Positions 16,483 through 26,696 are shown, counted from the first letter of the stretch. The stretch is DNA of 36,345 nucleotides from Candidatus Cloacimonadota bacterium (GCA_029565535.1 JAKQNZ010000182.1:1-36345); one strand, 5' to 3'. Translations and numbers: made by a program. Notes: generated by a model not told the origin, from the sequence alone.

Positions 16483-17517
16483 ATGCAAATAAACGGAAAA
16501 GACTACCGCTCGGTGTGGTTCGAACACCAGCGGGTAAAAATGATAGATCAAAACAAGCTTCCGCACGAATTTAAAATCGCGGAGTACAGCAACTATCTGG
16601 AAGTGGCAAATGCCATCAGGGAAATGACGGTGCGCGGCGCACCCGCTATTGGTGCTGCAGCAGCCTATGCCCTGGCTCTGGCGGCTCAGAATGCGCCGGA
16701 CAATAAATTCCGTGCGTATCTGCGCACCGCCAGGGACGAATTAATCGCCACGCGTCCCACCGCAATCGATCTGAACAATGGGGTGAGCCACGTGTACGAA
16801 AGCACCCTGAAGTTCATTCCGGATTATGCTCATGCGCGGCAAGTGGCCATTTTGGCAGCCCGGGAATTCGCCCAGAAAAGTGCCGAAGATTGCCATCAGA
16901 TTGGGATAGTCGGCCAAGAGATTGTTCCTCACGGAGCCAGGATTTTAACGCATTGCAACGCCGGAGCTCTGGCCACCGTGGATTGGGGCACGGCCCTGGC
17001 GGTGATCCGCATGGCGCATAAAAAACGCAAGGATATCTTCGTGTACGTGGATGAAACCCGTCCCCGCTTCCAAGGGGCCCGTCTTACTGCCTACGAACTG
17101 GAGCAGGAAGGTATCCCTCATGCCATCATAACCGACGGAGCGGCAGGATTTTACTTCTGGAAAAATGAGATAGACCTGGTGATTACAGGCGCAGACCGCA
17201 TCTGCCTGAACGGCGATATCGCCAATAAAATAGGCACCTATGAGAAAGCAGTTCTGGCTCATGAACACAAGGTTCCCTTTTACGTGGCGGCGCCGCTTAC
17301 AACCTTCGATTTTACCTGTAAGGAAGGCTCGGATATCCCAATTGAGATTAGAGATGAGGACGAGGTAAAGCGAATCAACGGAAGCTATCTGGCCAATCCA
17401 GGCTCTCCGGCCTTGAACCCCGCCTTCGACATTACTCCCGCCCGGTATATAAACGGAATAATAACTCATGCAGGAATCTTTAAACCCAAAGAAGCAGCTC
17501 AGAAGGTGCAGGGATGA
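16483..17517 (+). CDS. mtnA: S-methyl-5-thioribose-1-phosphate isomerase
   Basis: MtnA converts methylthioribose-1-phosphate to methylthioribulose-1-phosphate in recycling of methylthioadenosine, a by-product of polyamine synthesis and radical SAM chemistry. The 344-residue length is standard. Family motifs seen are RGAPAIGAAAAYALAL, ILTHCNAGALATVDWG (active-site Cys), ITDGAAGFYF and the signature GADRICLNGDIANKIGTY (catalytic Asp). These favour MtnA over the related ribose-1,5-bisphosphate isomerase and eIF2B-like proteins. The stop overlaps the next gene's ATG by 4 nt, tying it to a deaminase that supplies the methylthioinosine route. It is the first gene of the + strand operon. Confidence 0.93.
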   Translation: MQINGKDYRSVWFEHQRVKMIDQNKLPHEFKIAEYSNYLEVANAIREMTVRGAPAIGAAAAYALALAAQNAPDNKFRAYLRTARDELIATRPTAIDLNNGVSHVYESTLKFIPDYAHARQVAILAAREFAQKSAEDCHQIGIVGQEIVPHGARILTHCNAGALATVDWGTALAVIRMAHKKRKDIFVYVDETRPRFQGARLTAYELEQEGIPHAIITDGAAGFYFWKNEIDLVITGADRICLNGDIANKIGTYEKAVLAHEHKVPFYVAAPLTTFDFTCKEGSDIPIEIRDEDEVKRINGSYLANPGSPALNPAFDITPARYINGIITHAGIFKPKEAAQKVQG

Positions 17518-18830
17518 CATTTGAAATCGTAATTGAAAACGGCACTCTGGTGACCATGGATGGTCAGTCTCAGGTGCTGGAAAACCACAGTTTGGGGATC
17601 AATAAAGGCAAAATAGCAGCTATCTTTCCTGCCGGAAGCAGTTCTTTCTGGGCAAAAGAAAAAATCAACGCGCAAAACTGCCTGGTGACTCCCGGCCTGA
17701 TAAACGCCCATTCACATTTGCCAATGACCTATTTCAGGGGGCTGGCCGATGACCTCCCCCTGCAAAAATGGCTGCAGGAATACATCTGGCCACTGGAAGC
17801 AAAACTGGTGAACCCGGAATTTGTGTACGACGCTACCCTGCACGGAGCCGCTGAAATGCTGAAAAACGGGATCAGCACTACCAACGACATGTATTTTCAC
17901 ATGGGCAGCATCGCCGACGCCTGCATCAAAGCAGGGCTCAGAGTGATAATCAGTGAAGCGTTGATCGATCATCAACTGACGGAAGAAGACCGCAACTGCT
18001 GCATCGGCAACCGGATCAAGAAACTGAGAGAAGACTATCGGGATCAACCCCTGATAGATTTTTCCCTGGCTCCGCACTCGATCTACACCTGCTCTCCCGA
18101 CACTTTGAAAAAATGTGCCGAAGTAGCCAAAGAAAACGGTTTTCTGATTCACATGCACCTCAGTGAGACCAGCGAAGAAGTGCAGAATTGTGTCAAGACC
18201 CATGGCAAAAAACCCGTGGAATACATTAATGACCTGGGACTTTTGGAAGTAAATGGAGTCCTCGCACATGGAATTTGGGTGGATGACGAGGAAATGGACA
18301 TCCTGGCCAGAAACGGTAAGTCCAGCATCGCCATCTGCACGGAAAGCCACCTGAAGCTGATCTCAGGCTTTGCCCCGCTGAAAAAGTACCAGGAAAAAGG
18401 CATCAACCTCTGCCTGGGAACCGATGGCGTAGCCAGCAATAACAACCTCGATCTGCTGGAAGAAGTTTCGCTGACCGCCAAACTTCACAAGGCAATAAAT
18501 AATGACCCCACTCTGCTGCCAGCCAAAGCGGCCTTTGCCCTGGTAACCTGCAACGCCGCCCAAGCCATTGGAAGAAGCAGAGAACTGGGAAGCCTGGAAA
18601 AAGGAAAACTGGCCGATATCGCCATCTTCGATCTGGACAAACTGGAAAACCAACCCGTTTACAACCCATACTCCCAATTGGTTTACGCCATGGGCAGCAA
18701 CAGTGTGCGCGACCTGCTGATCAACGGCAGAATCGTAATGCAAAACCGTCATTTAACCAGAATCAATGAGGATCTTCTGCTAAAGCGCGCCAAGGCTTAC
18801 TGTGATCTGATCCGCAAAGAGATAAGCTAA
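17514..18830 (+). CDS. mtaD: 5-methylthioadenosine/S-adenosylhomocysteine deaminase
   Basis: The 438-residue amidohydrolase has the metal motif GLINAHSHLPMTYFRGLADD (H66, H68), IHMHLSETSEE, LAHGIWVDDEEM and GTDGVASNN, matching the MtaD family that deaminates methylthioadenosine to methylthioinosine and S-adenosylhomocysteine to S-inosylhomocysteine. The adjacent overlapping mtnA supports methylthioadenosine as substrate: methylthioinosine phosphorolysis would give hypoxanthine and methylthioribose-1-phosphate. The phosphorylase itself is not in the window. It overlaps smpB by 1 nt (TAATG). A role on guanine or another aminopurine is less likely but cannot be excluded. Confidence 0.9.
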   Translation: MTFEIVIENGTLVTMDGQSQVLENHSLGINKGKIAAIFPAGSSSFWAKEKINAQNCLVTPGLINAHSHLPMTYFRGLADDLPLQKWLQEYIWPLEAKLVNPEFVYDATLHGAAEMLKNGISTTNDMYFHMGSIADACIKAGLRVIISEALIDHQLTEEDRNCCIGNRIKKLREDYRDQPLIDFSLAPHSIYTCSPDTLKKCAEVAKENGFLIHMHLSETSEEVQNCVKTHGKKPVEYINDLGLLEVNGVLAHGIWVDDEEMDILARNGKSSIAICTESHLKLISGFAPLKKYQEKGINLCLGTDGVASNNNLDLLEEVSLTAKLHKAINNDPTLLPAKAAFALVTCNAAQAIGRSRELGSLEKGKLADIAIFDLDKLENQPVYNPYSQLVYAMGSNSVRDLLINGRIVMQNRHLTRINEDLLLKRAKAYCDLIRKEIS

Positions 18831-19267
18831 TGAAATCGATAAAAAACCGGAGAGCAAGTCATGAATATTACATTGTGCAAAGCTTTGAAGCCGGAATAGT
18901 GCTGCAAGGCACAGAGATTAAGTCAATCCGGGCCGGAAAGGTGAACTTCAAGGATAGCTTTGCCAAGGTGGAGCGCGGTGAATGCTGGCTGCACAATCTG
19001 CATATCAGCCCCTGGGAAAAAGCCTCTTACTTTAATCACGATGCTGAACGAAAACGCAAACTTCTGCTGCATAAGCACGAGATAAACCGTCTGAAGACCA
19101 AGGTGGACGAACAAGGCATGACTCTGGTGCCACTGGAAATAGTGATAAACGAACAGGGACGCTGCAAGATAATAATCGCCCTGGCCAAGGGCAAAAAATA
19201 CTTCGATAAGCGCGACAGCCTTCATCAGAAAGACTTGCAGCGCGATAGAGAAAGACACGAGGATTAA
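18830..19267 (+). CDS. smpB: SsrA-binding protein SmpB
   Basis: SmpB binds tmRNA and delivers it to stalled ribosomes for trans-translation. The 145-residue protein has the expected oligonucleotide-binding barrel with IVLQGTEIKSIRAGKVNFKD and the basic C-terminal tail KKYFDKRDSLHQKDLQRDRE. Length is normal. Its ATG overlaps the mtaD stop by 1 nt and the xanthine-dehydrogenase-type gene starts 17 nt after its stop, so a translation-rescue gene is embedded in a metabolic operon. The tmRNA gene itself was not found nearby. Confidence 0.95.
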   Translation: MKSIKNRRASHEYYIVQSFEAGIVLQGTEIKSIRAGKVNFKDSFAKVERGECWLHNLHISPWEKASYFNHDAERKRKLLLHKHEINRLKTKVDEQGMTLVPLEIVINEQGRCKIIIALAKGKKYFDKRDSLHQKDLQRDRERHED

Positions 19268-19284
19268 AGGATAAGGCAGGTTTT

Positions 19285-20763
19285 ATGAAAGAGAAGCAGA
19301 TTAGGGAACCCCTGGTAAGCCACCAAAACCAGATCAGGTATTATTTGAATGGTACCGAGCAGAACGATACCATCCCCGCCGGACAGAGCACCCTGAATTA
19401 CCTGAATAAAACAAAACACCTCTATGGCACCAAGTGTAGCTGCAACGAAGGCGATTGTGGCGCTTGTACGGTTGTGGTAGCCTATCCTAAAGAAGGCAGC
19501 ATCGTGTACGAAGCGATCAATTCCTGCCTTTACCCTGCGGCCAAACTGCATGGCAGACATCTGATCACCGTCGAAGGCCTGGGCACTCCCGAAAGGCTGC
19601 ATCCCATCCAACAGGCTATGTTGGATTTCCATGGAACCCAGTGCGGATATTGCACTCCCGGCTTCGTGATGAGTATGTTTGCTCTTTTCGCCTCCGTAGA
19701 GCATCCGGATAAGGAAACAATCTTTCAGGCTCTGGAGGGCAATCTCTGCCGTTGTACCGGCTACCAGTCCATCCTGGAAGCTGCACATTACATCAGCGGA
19801 AGATACACTCCGCGGGATCTGGTTCCAGACTGGTGCCGCGAAATCGAGCAGTTGCTTTTCAACTTTTCCGAGCCAGCCAGAATGATCCTGAGTGGCGGAG
19901 GAAGCAACCAACAGGTGCAACGCTATCACACACCTGAGGATACTAAATCGCTTTTTGACTTGTTGCAACATGAGCCTGACGCGGTATTGATCGCCGGAGG
20001 AACAGACCTGATGGTGCAGATGAATATCGGCCGCAAGGAATTTCCCCTGCTGGTGGATATATCGAGGCTTAACGATCTGCAGAGGCTATACTTGCAAAAG
20101 GACGGACTTCATATCGGGGCATGCGTAAGCTATGCCACGCTACTGAATTCCGGCATAGTTAATACCGACTATCCTACGCTGCACAAGTTGATTCTGCAAA
20201 TCGCCTCACAGCAGATCCGCAATTTTGGCACTCTGGGCGGAAACATTGCCAATGCCTCTCCGATCGGAGACAGCCTGCCACTTCTGATGGCGCTCGACGC
20301 CACGCTGCTATTACAAACCAGGCTGGAAATCAGACTGCTGCCAATCAGGGAATTTTTCCTTGGCTACCGTAAGACCGCCTTGCAAAAAGGTGAGATAATC
20401 AGAGAGATTGTGTTGCCACCCATTCCCGAAGTTACCTACGTTAATACGCTCAAAAGCGCCAAACGCAAAAGTGTGGATATCTCGAGCGTGATAACGGCTA
20501 TTTGCCTTGAACAAGAACTGGGCTTTGTGAAATCCGCCACTTTGGCTTTGGGAGGAGTAGCACCCACACCTGTTCTGTCTGAGGTATTCAGCAAGCTGAT
20601 GTGTCGCAAACCTCTGGACAGCCTGAATTCCAAAGCCATCGGAAAAGCCGTAGCAGCCGAATTCAAGCCCATTTCCGATGTGCGCGGCAGCGCTATCTAC
20701 CGCAGCAGGCTGATCGCCAACCATATCCAGATTTATCTCAACGACCTGCAAAGGGGAGAGTAA
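19285..20763 (+). CDS. xdhA: Xanthine dehydrogenase-type subunit, 2Fe-2S plus FAD domains
   Basis: The 492-residue protein has the organisation of Rhodobacter-type XdhA. An N-terminal plant-type 2Fe-2S domain carries C51, C53 (atypical extra spacing), C58, C61 and C81; a second 2Fe-2S domain carries C120, C123 (CGYCTPGF), C155 and C157 (CRCTGYQ). From about residue 200 on lies a FAD domain with LIAGGTDLMVQ (235-245) and FGTLGGNIANASPIGDS (about 314-330), then a CO-dehydrogenase-flavoprotein C-terminal domain. It passes electrons from the Mo subunit encoded 1 nt downstream to FAD and then NAD+ or a ferredoxin. The methylthioadenosine genes upstream favour hypoxanthine/xanthine as substrate. 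The gene symbol follows the bacterial two-subunit convention. Confidence 0.92.
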   Translation: MKEKQIREPLVSHQNQIRYYLNGTEQNDTIPAGQSTLNYLNKTKHLYGTKCSCNEGDCGACTVVVAYPKEGSIVYEAINSCLYPAAKLHGRHLITVEGLGTPERLHPIQQAMLDFHGTQCGYCTPGFVMSMFALFASVEHPDKETIFQALEGNLCRCTGYQSILEAAHYISGRYTPRDLVPDWCREIEQLLFNFSEPARMILSGGGSNQQVQRYHTPEDTKSLFDLLQHEPDAVLIAGGTDLMVQMNIGRKEFPLLVDISRLNDLQRLYLQKDGLHIGACVSYATLLNSGIVNTDYPTLHKLILQIASQQIRNFGTLGGNIANASPIGDSLPLLMALDATLLLQTRLEIRLLPIREFFLGYRKTALQKGEIIREIVLPPIPEVTYVNTLKSAKRKSVDISSVITAICLEQELGFVKSATLALGGVAPTPVLSEVFSKLMCRKPLDSLNSKAIGKAVAAEFKPISDVRGSAIYRSRLIANHIQIYLNDLQRGE

Positions 20764-20764
20764 A

Positions 20765-23062
20765 ATGCAAAACACCGAAAACGCAATGAAGAACAGAAGT
20801 ACAAGCCAGCACCTGTCCGGAGCACTTCATCTAACTGGAAAATCACGCTTTATTGCCGATGAAGCCCCTTTGCAGGGAACCCTTTATGCAAAGTTCCTTT
20901 TTTCGCCTGTGGCGCATGCCAGGCTTCGCAAGCTGGACATCAGCCAGGCCGAAAGCTATCCGGGCATTTATAAGGTGATCACCGCTGCCGACATCCCCGG
21001 CCAAAACATGATCGGGCATGTGATAAAGGACGAACCGCTCTTCCCAACCCTGGAGATCATGTATGCTTTCCAGCCCCTGGCCATGGTTCTGGCCGAAGAC
21101 GAACGCTGTGCCGAACTTGCCTTGGCGCAGATAAAAATTGACTATGAAGAACTACCGGCAATCTTCGATCCTGAGGATGCTGACGCACGCGAGATGTGGT
21201 ATGTACCCCAGCGCAAGATCGAAAACGGAGATGTGGATAAAGCCTTTGCAGAAGCCACATATATAATGGAGGGTAAAACAAGCAACAGCGGCCAGGAACA
21301 CTTTTATATGGAAGGCCAGCGAGCTTATGCAGTACCATTCGAAGGCAATCGCATCCTGTTACACAGCGCCACTCAGAGCACTATGGAGGTGCAAGAAGTT
21401 ACTGCTCATGTTCTGGGGATTCACGCTCACGACATCGTGGTGGAAGTTCCGCGTTTGGGGGGAGCTTTTGGCGGCAAAGAACGCGCAGCCACGATCTGGG
21501 CTTGCATGGCGGCTTTGGGTGCCTTTGTTACCAAGCGACCGGTGTTGGTTCAGCTAAGCCGCGACGAAGACATGCATGCCACCGGCAAACGCCATCCCTT
21601 TACCAGCCTGTGGAAAGTTGGCTACGATGAAAAAGGGAAAATCCTGGCTTACGACATCCAGCTATTGGCTAATGGCGGTGCGTATTCCGATCTCTCCGTG
21701 GCAATTTTGGAAAGAGCGATGTTTCACAGTGAAAACGCCTACCATATCCCAAACATCCGGATAAGAGGCAGGGCCTGCCTTACAAATCTGCCTCCAAACA
21801 CGGCATTCAGAGGTTTTGGCGCACCCCAGGGAATTTTCGTTATCGAGGGAATTCTGGATAAAATTGCCTTGCAACTTGGTTTGGACAGGCTGCAGATCCG
21901 CAAACTGAACGCATATAGAAACGGCGACATCACTCCCTATGGACAGGAGATCAAGGCTAGCCAGATGACCCAAATCTTCGACCATCTGTCCCAAAAAGCC
22001 GATTATGAGAGCCGCAAATCAGAAGTGGAAACCTTTAATAATAAAAACGAAAGATTCAAACGCGGCTTGGGGATAGTGCCGGTAAAATTTGGCATTTCTT
22101 TCACCACTGCGTTGCTGAACCAAGGCTCAGCCCTGATCTGGGTGTATATCGACGGCAGTGTATCCGTCACCACTGGCGGAGTGGAAATGGGACAGGAACT
22201 TTCTACCAAGATGGCGGAAGTGGTGGCCAGGATATTGGGTATCTCCACCAGCAGAATCAAAGTGGAATCCAGCAACACACAAAGAGTGGGAAACGCTTCT
22301 CCTACTGCTGCTTCCACAGGAAGCGACATAAATGGCAACGCCGCCAGAATTGCCGCGGAAAAAATCCGCCAAGCCCTTTGCGAACCTGCTGCAGAGCTTA
22401 TTAAGCAGGAACATGAGCTGGATGTAAAGCCGGAAGACATCGTTTTCACAGCAGATATGGTGTACAGCCATGCACAGCCAGACTTATGTGTCAGCTTTAT
22501 AGATCTCATCCGCTTTGCCTATAATTCGCGCATTCCCCTGGCAGCCTATGGCTATTACCGGACTCCGCAACTATGGTTCGACCGTGAGCTTGGTAATGGC
22601 CATCCTTTCCACTACTACGTTTATGGCGCAGCCCTGGCTGAAGTGGAAGTGGACACCCTGCTGGGTGAGCATAGTTTGCGAAGCTTCCACATCGTTCACG
22701 AAAACGGCCAGAGCCTGAACGAAAGGATCGACCTGGGTCAGATTATCGGCGCGGCGATCCAATGCTATGGCTGGTGCACGATGGAAGACCTGAAGTGGAA
22801 CGAACAGGGCGTATATACCAGCGCTAATCCATCCACTTACAAGATTCCGGGCATCCGCGATCTCCCCGAGATATTCACAGTGGAAATCCTGCCTTCTCAG
22901 TCTACGGAAGCTAGTGTCTTTGGTTCCAAGGCGGTTGGCGAACCCCCGTTTATCTATGGTCTAGCGGTGTTTTTTGCTTTGCAGGACGCCATCCGCAAAG
23001 TAAATCCGGAGGCCAGCCTTAGTTTTCCCGCTACGCCGGAAGCTTTACTCCTTTTCTCCTAA
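20765..23062 (+). CDS. xdhB: Xanthine dehydrogenase, molybdopterin-binding subunit
   Basis: The 765-residue protein is the catalytic Mo subunit. Visible landmarks are the N-terminal hammerhead domain (about 12-125), [14 protein letters not shown] (conserved Gln and substrate-binding Glu), [10 protein letters not shown] cofactor loop, [12 protein letters not shown] (substrate Arg), [30 protein letters not shown] and the C-terminal SKAVGEPPF with catalytic Glu at about 726. The Glu/Arg pair is as expected for true xanthine dehydrogenases, supporting purine hydroxylation (hypoxanthine to xanthine to urate). The start ATG at 20765 follows the upstream stop by 1 nt. Its last 18 nt overlap the 3' end of the convergent aquaporin gene. 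Confidence 0.93.
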   Translation: MQNTENAMKNRSTSQHLSGALHLTGKSRFIADEAPLQGTLYAKFLFSPVAHARLRKLDISQAESYPGIYKVITAADIPGQNMIGHVIKDEPLFPTLEIMYAFQPLAMVLAEDERCAELALAQIKIDYEELPAIFDPEDADAREMWYVPQRKIENGDVDKAFAEATYIMEGKTSNSGQEHFYMEGQRAYAVPFEGNRILLHSATQSTMEVQEVTAHVLGIHAHDIVVEVPRLGGAFGGKERAATIWACMAALGAFVTKRPVLVQLSRDEDMHATGKRHPFTSLWKVGYDEKGKILAYDIQLLANGGAYSDLSVAILERAMFHSENAYHIPNIRIRGRACLTNLPPNTAFRGFGAPQGIFVIEGILDKIALQLGLDRLQIRKLNAYRNGDITPYGQEIKASQMTQIFDHLSQKADYESRKSEVETFNNKNERFKRGLGIVPVKFGISFTTALLNQGSALIWVYIDGSVSVTTGGVEMGQELSTKMAEVVARILGISTSRIKVESSNTQRVGNASPTAASTGSDINGNAARIAAEKIRQALCEPAAELIKQEHELDVKPEDIVFTADMVYSHAQPDLCVSFIDLIRFAYNSRIPLAAYGYYRTPQLWFDRELGNGHPFHYYVYGAALAEVEVDTLLGEHSLRSFHIVHENGQSLNERIDLGQIIGAAIQCYGWCTMEDLKWNEQGVYTSANPSTYKIPGIRDLPEIFTVEILPSQSTEASVFGSKAVGEPPFIYGLAVFFALQDAIRKVNPEASLSFPATPEALLLFS

Positions 23063-23743
23063 AAGGCGATAGATCAGGCCGCCAAAGATACCTCCCACGA
23101 TCGGAGCCAGCCAGAATATCCAGAGCTGCTGAAGGGCCAAACCGCCTGCATAGATGGCTACGCCGGTGCTGCGAGCGGGATTGACGGAGGTATTGGTAAC
23201 CGGGATACTGATCAGGTGGATCAAAGTTAACCCCAAACCAATGGCGATCGGAGCAAAGCCGGCTGGTGCTTTCCTATCCGTGGCACCCATAATGATGATC
23301 AAAAACATAAGGGTCATCACAATTTCACAGATTATTCCTGCCGTCATGGAATAACCTCCAGGAGAATGGAGTCCCACCCCGTTTGAGGCAAAACCCGCCT
23401 TGACATCGAATCCAACTGCTCCATTGGCAATCAGAAATAGCACCCCGCCGCCAACCATGCCACCCAGAACCTGGGCTATGATATAGGGAACCAGGTCTTT
23501 ACCCGGAAATCTGCCCCCGGCCCAAAGCCCAAAGGATACGGCAGGATTGAGATGACAGCCGGAAATATGCCCTATGGCGTAGGCCATGGTGAGCACCGTT
23601 AAGCCAAAAGCCAGAGATACGCCCAACAGGCCTATCCCCACATTGGGAAAGGCGGCAGCCAGAACAGCCGAACCGCAACCACCCAGAACCAACCAGAAAG
23701 TTCCGAAGAACTCTGCGCCCGTGCGTTTAACTAAACTTGGCAT
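23045..23743 (-). CDS. aqpZ: Aquaporin Z-like water channel (MIP family)
   Basis: This 232-residue protein has six predicted membrane helices and both NPA boxes: HLNPAVSFG (66-68) and SVNPARSTG (188-191). The Phe in LAFGLTVL, His in LIHLISIP and Arg after the second NPA correspond to the narrow aromatic/Arg filter of AqpZ, favouring water over glycerol. The protein sits in the cytoplasmic membrane. AAGGAG stands about 7 nt before the ATG at 23743. The gene is convergent with and overlaps xdhB by 18 nt; it has no evident link to purine metabolism. Confidence 0.93.
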   Translation of the reverse strand: MPSLVKRTGAEFFGTFWLVLGGCGSAVLAAAFPNVGIGLLGVSLAFGLTVLTMAYAIGHISGCHLNPAVSFGLWAGGRFPGKDLVPYIIAQVLGGMVGGGVLFLIANGAVGFDVKAGFASNGVGLHSPGGYSMTAGIICEIVMTLMFLIIIMGATDRKAPAGFAPIAIGLGLTLIHLISIPVTNTSVNPARSTGVAIYAGGLALQQLWIFWLAPIVGGIFGGLIYRLLGEKE

Positions 23744-23785
23744 TTTCTTTTCTCCTTATTTGTTTGTTGAGGTTATGTTTGCTAC

Positions 23786-24454
23786 TCAGCTCTTTGCGCC
23801 CTGGTCCTGTGTTCCGTTAATCGGATAGGTTTTTTTGAATTGCTTCATACTTACAAGGGCGTTTATCATAATCATCGAAGGAAAAATAAAGCAGTTTAAA
23901 ACTCCATACGCTTTCCAGCCATCTTCAGCGTAGGAATAAAAGAGATAAACGCAGATTATGATTGAGAATATGGTAGCATATAGTGACTTGTAACTTTTTA
24001 ACATAATACACACTACTGAAACATACAGGCTCAAACTGACAGCTATCAAAAAAAGCTGCAGGGGGTCTGAGTTATTGAACCCATAGACAGCGCTGAACAG
24101 CTTTTCGCCGGTGAACTTTGCAATTACGAGAGAAATGCTGATCATGAGAACAACTGCAGCCACCAAGGACATAATCTCGTTGCGGGTCATTTTATAGCGA
24201 CCGGCAGGAAAACGTTTTAAGATCGTTCGCCTCATAATCTGTACTGCAGTCCATATTCCCAGAACCAAAGAGATATTCAAGAACAAGGGGCTGGGCAGCC
24301 AGCTTTTCAAGATCAGCTTTGATACTATGCTGGTTACACCCAAAATATAAAAAGACAGCGCAAACAAAACCATTATCGCCCCGCTGAAAAACCAGGCGGC
24401 GCTAACCGAGGACAAGGCATTATCTGGCTGTGCATTAACCTTTTCAGATAACAT
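23786..24454 (-). CDS. Polytopic membrane protein of unknown function
   Basis: The 222-residue protein has about six hydrophobic segments (around residues 14-40, 55-72, 91-112, 131-150, 162-182 and 190-208), short loops, and no catalytic motif I recognise. AAGGAG precedes the ATG at 24454. It lies 42 nt before the aquaporin start and 21 nt after the FG-GAP protein on the same strand, so it may be co-transcribed with either. It is somewhat more AT-rich and richer in Ile, Ser and Phe than neighbouring genes. Confidence 0.65.
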   Translation of the reverse strand: MLSEKVNAQPDNALSSVSAAWFFSGAIMVLFALSFYILGVTSIVSKLILKSWLPSPLFLNISLVLGIWTAVQIMRRTILKRFPAGRYKMTRNEIMSLVAAVVLMISISLVIAKFTGEKLFSAVYGFNNSDPLQLFLIAVSLSLYVSVVCIMLKSYKSLYATIFSIIICVYLFYSYAEDGWKAYGVLNCFIFPSMIMINALVSMKQFKKTYPINGTQDQGAKS

Positions 24455-24475
24455 AATTCACTCCTTTTCCTTGGG

Positions 24476-26668
24476 TTATCTCAGCAGAAGCAGCTTATCT
24501 ATCTTCTGCGTCGTTCCATCATCAATCCTGTAAAAATACACGCCGGCCGGCAGCCTCTTACCCCTTTGGTCATGGCCGGCAAACTCAATCTCTCCACTTC
24601 CAGAAAGCTGATAAGCCATCACTTTTTGTCCCTTCAGATTGAATATCTCCAGCTTTGAAGGGCTCTTTACGCTATATCTCAAATGGCTAAGTCCGTGGCT
24701 GGGGTTCGGATAGAATCCGCTCAGCTCTGGCTGGACAATCTGCTCATCGAGCCCAACCACATTAACCAAAACGCTTTGAATAACCGATTCTCCCGCTATA
24801 TATTTTGCACTAACTCCCAATGTATGCTCACCCAGGGGAAGGCTGTCGAACAGCCAATAGGCATCCTGGGTTATGGCTGTCGGAGATCCATCCAGATAAA
24901 CCCGGTAATACTCGAAAGGCGAGGTACTGCCGTCGTTTGGCCCTTCCCAGCTCAACATTATTCCTCCCACATTATCGTAAGTAAGATTGGTGGGGGGATT
25001 CAACACGGCCCCGGAGTAGCGCAGGTTGCGATAAAAGCTGAAAGTGCCGTCGTAATCGCCCAAAACCAGATCGAGATCACCGTCGTGATCGATGTCCACT
25101 AAAGCCGGAGCTGCGTTTTGATCGGTGCTGATTCCGGCAAAGATCGTATTATTGGCCGTCCAGCCAAAGCCTTCCTTCAGATAGCAATGCAGATCACCCC
25201 AGGCATCACCGGCTACGAAATCCAGATCACCATCCTCATCCAGATCGCCAAAACTCATTGAGCAATCTGAGCTTACATCTATTGTCCCAAAGTAATTGGG
25301 AAACAACACCCAGTTTGCCTGGGAGGGACTGCCCTGATTTTCGTAGTAGAAAAGGTTTCCGGCCTCATTCCCGACAGCCAGATCAAGGTCGCCATCGCTG
25401 TCCAGATCCACCAACCTGGGAACCGACCAACCCCCAAGTGCAATATTGCCAAACACCAGCGGCATCAGTTGCAGCCCGATGCCGGTATTGCGGTAATAAT
25501 ACAGGTGGCCGTTCAGGTCGCCTACAATCACTTCGGGAAGCCCGTCGCCGCTTACGTCTCCACAGGTCGCAGCGGCATAAATCGAGTGATCGATGATGCT
25601 GAAATAGGCGTTATCCTGCTGCCAGGCAGGACTATAGGCATCACCTGTGTTGCGCAGGAATTTGATGTCGCCCAGTTGGGTTCCGCTTAGCAGGTCAAAG
25701 TCTCCATCGCCGTCCCAATCGTATAAAAAGGGGCTGCTCGCACCTCCGAGATCTATCACTCCGCCAAAAAGGGTGGAATCTTCCTGCCAGACCGGCGCTG
25801 CGTTGGTTCCGGTATTCAGATAGTATTTCAAAGGCCCGGAAGCGGTTCCGTAAAGCAAATCCAGCTTACTATCCCCATTCAGGTCGGCCAGATCGGGAGA
25901 ATTCCAATAAGTTCCCATCCCCAGGCCGCTGAAGAGGGAGCTGTTCTCCTGCCAAAGCGGATTGGCCGCGGTGCCATTATTCTGAAAGAATATAAAGCCC
26001 TGTCCGTCCCTTCCGCAGAGAACATCCTGATCGCCATCCAGGTCCAGATCGCAAAACACAGGATAGGCATAGAGCCCAACGTCACCCAGGCTTAGCTGGG
26101 ATGCCATGGAAAATGTGGCGTTAAGGGAAGTCCCGGTATTGGTAAACAGTAGCACACCCCCATCCTCACTGAGGCCGATTAACAGGTCATAATCGCCGTC
26201 GTTGTCTATATCAGCGAGGTCAGGAACTGGATAAGATCCCAGTGAAAGAGAACTAAAAAAACCTGGGACTTCATTGAAAGATGGATTTCCGGGAGTGCCG
26301 GAATTGACAAAGTAGTGCAAACCCGTGTAGCCGCCAGTTACCAAATCCAGATCGCCGTCGCCATCCAGATCCACCGAAATGGCCAGTTCGGAAGCAAGGC
26401 CGGAAATGGACTGCAAATAATCTGCCCCGATCTCAAAATCCGGCACGGTGGATGAACCAGTATTACAGATAAAGACTGGGGAACGAAGGGTATTTCCTAA
26501 CCAGAAATCGGTTTTCCCATCGCCGTCCACATCGGCAAAGCGTGGCTGAGAAAAGGATAAGCTGGGTATTCCGCTGGGGTTGAAGAGGCTGTTATCCTGT
26601 TCCCAGGGCTGGGAAAACAAACTGAATGCCGCAAAGCATCCGACAAGCAACAAGAGCATCCGTTTCAT
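24476..26668 (-). CDS. Secreted FG-GAP/VCBS repeat protein with type IX sorting domain
   Basis: The 730-residue protein has a signal peptide (about residues 1-19) and ten calcium-binding FG-GAP/VCBS-type repeats, each marked by a DxDxDGxxD motif followed by a short strand; the first is DVDGDGKTD (46-54) and the last DIDHDGDLD. Then come a fibronectin-III-like domain (about 555-640) and a C-terminal sorting domain (about 652-730): FYPNPSHG, LEIFNLKGQKV and LPAGVYFYRI. The tail is the type IX secretion signature of the FCB group, so the protein is probably exported across the outer membrane and anchored to the surface. Its role may be adhesion or binding of extracellular polymer. A good promoter lies just upstream (26697-26725). 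Confidence 0.92.
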   Translation of the reverse strand: MKRMLLLLVGCFAAFSLFSQPWEQDNSLFNPSGIPSLSFSQPRFADVDGDGKTDFWLGNTLRSPVFICNTGSSTVPDFEIGADYLQSISGLASELAISVDLDGDGDLDLVTGGYTGLHYFVNSGTPGNPSFNEVPGFFSSLSLGSYPVPDLADIDNDGDYDLLIGLSEDGGVLLFTNTGTSLNATFSMASQLSLGDVGLYAYPVFCDLDLDGDQDVLCGRDGQGFIFFQNNGTAANPLWQENSSLFSGLGMGTYWNSPDLADLNGDSKLDLLYGTASGPLKYYLNTGTNAAPVWQEDSTLFGGVIDLGGASSPFLYDWDGDGDFDLLSGTQLGDIKFLRNTGDAYSPAWQQDNAYFSIIDHSIYAAATCGDVSGDGLPEVIVGDLNGHLYYYRNTGIGLQLMPLVFGNIALGGWSVPRLVDLDSDGDLDLAVGNEAGNLFYYENQGSPSQANWVLFPNYFGTIDVSSDCSMSFGDLDEDGDLDFVAGDAWGDLHCYLKEGFGWTANNTIFAGISTDQNAAPALVDIDHDGDLDLVLGDYDGTFSFYRNLRYSGAVLNPPTNLTYDNVGGIMLSWEGPNDGSTSPFEYYRVYLDGSPTAITQDAYWLFDSLPLGEHTLGVSAKYIAGESVIQSVLVNVVGLDEQIVQPELSGFYPNPSHGLSHLRYSVKSPSKLEIFNLKGQKVMAYQLSGSGEIEFAGHDQRGKRLPAGVYFYRIDDGTTQKIDKLLLLR

Positions 26669-26696
26669 TATGATCTCCGTTTTTTATGCTGGGTCT

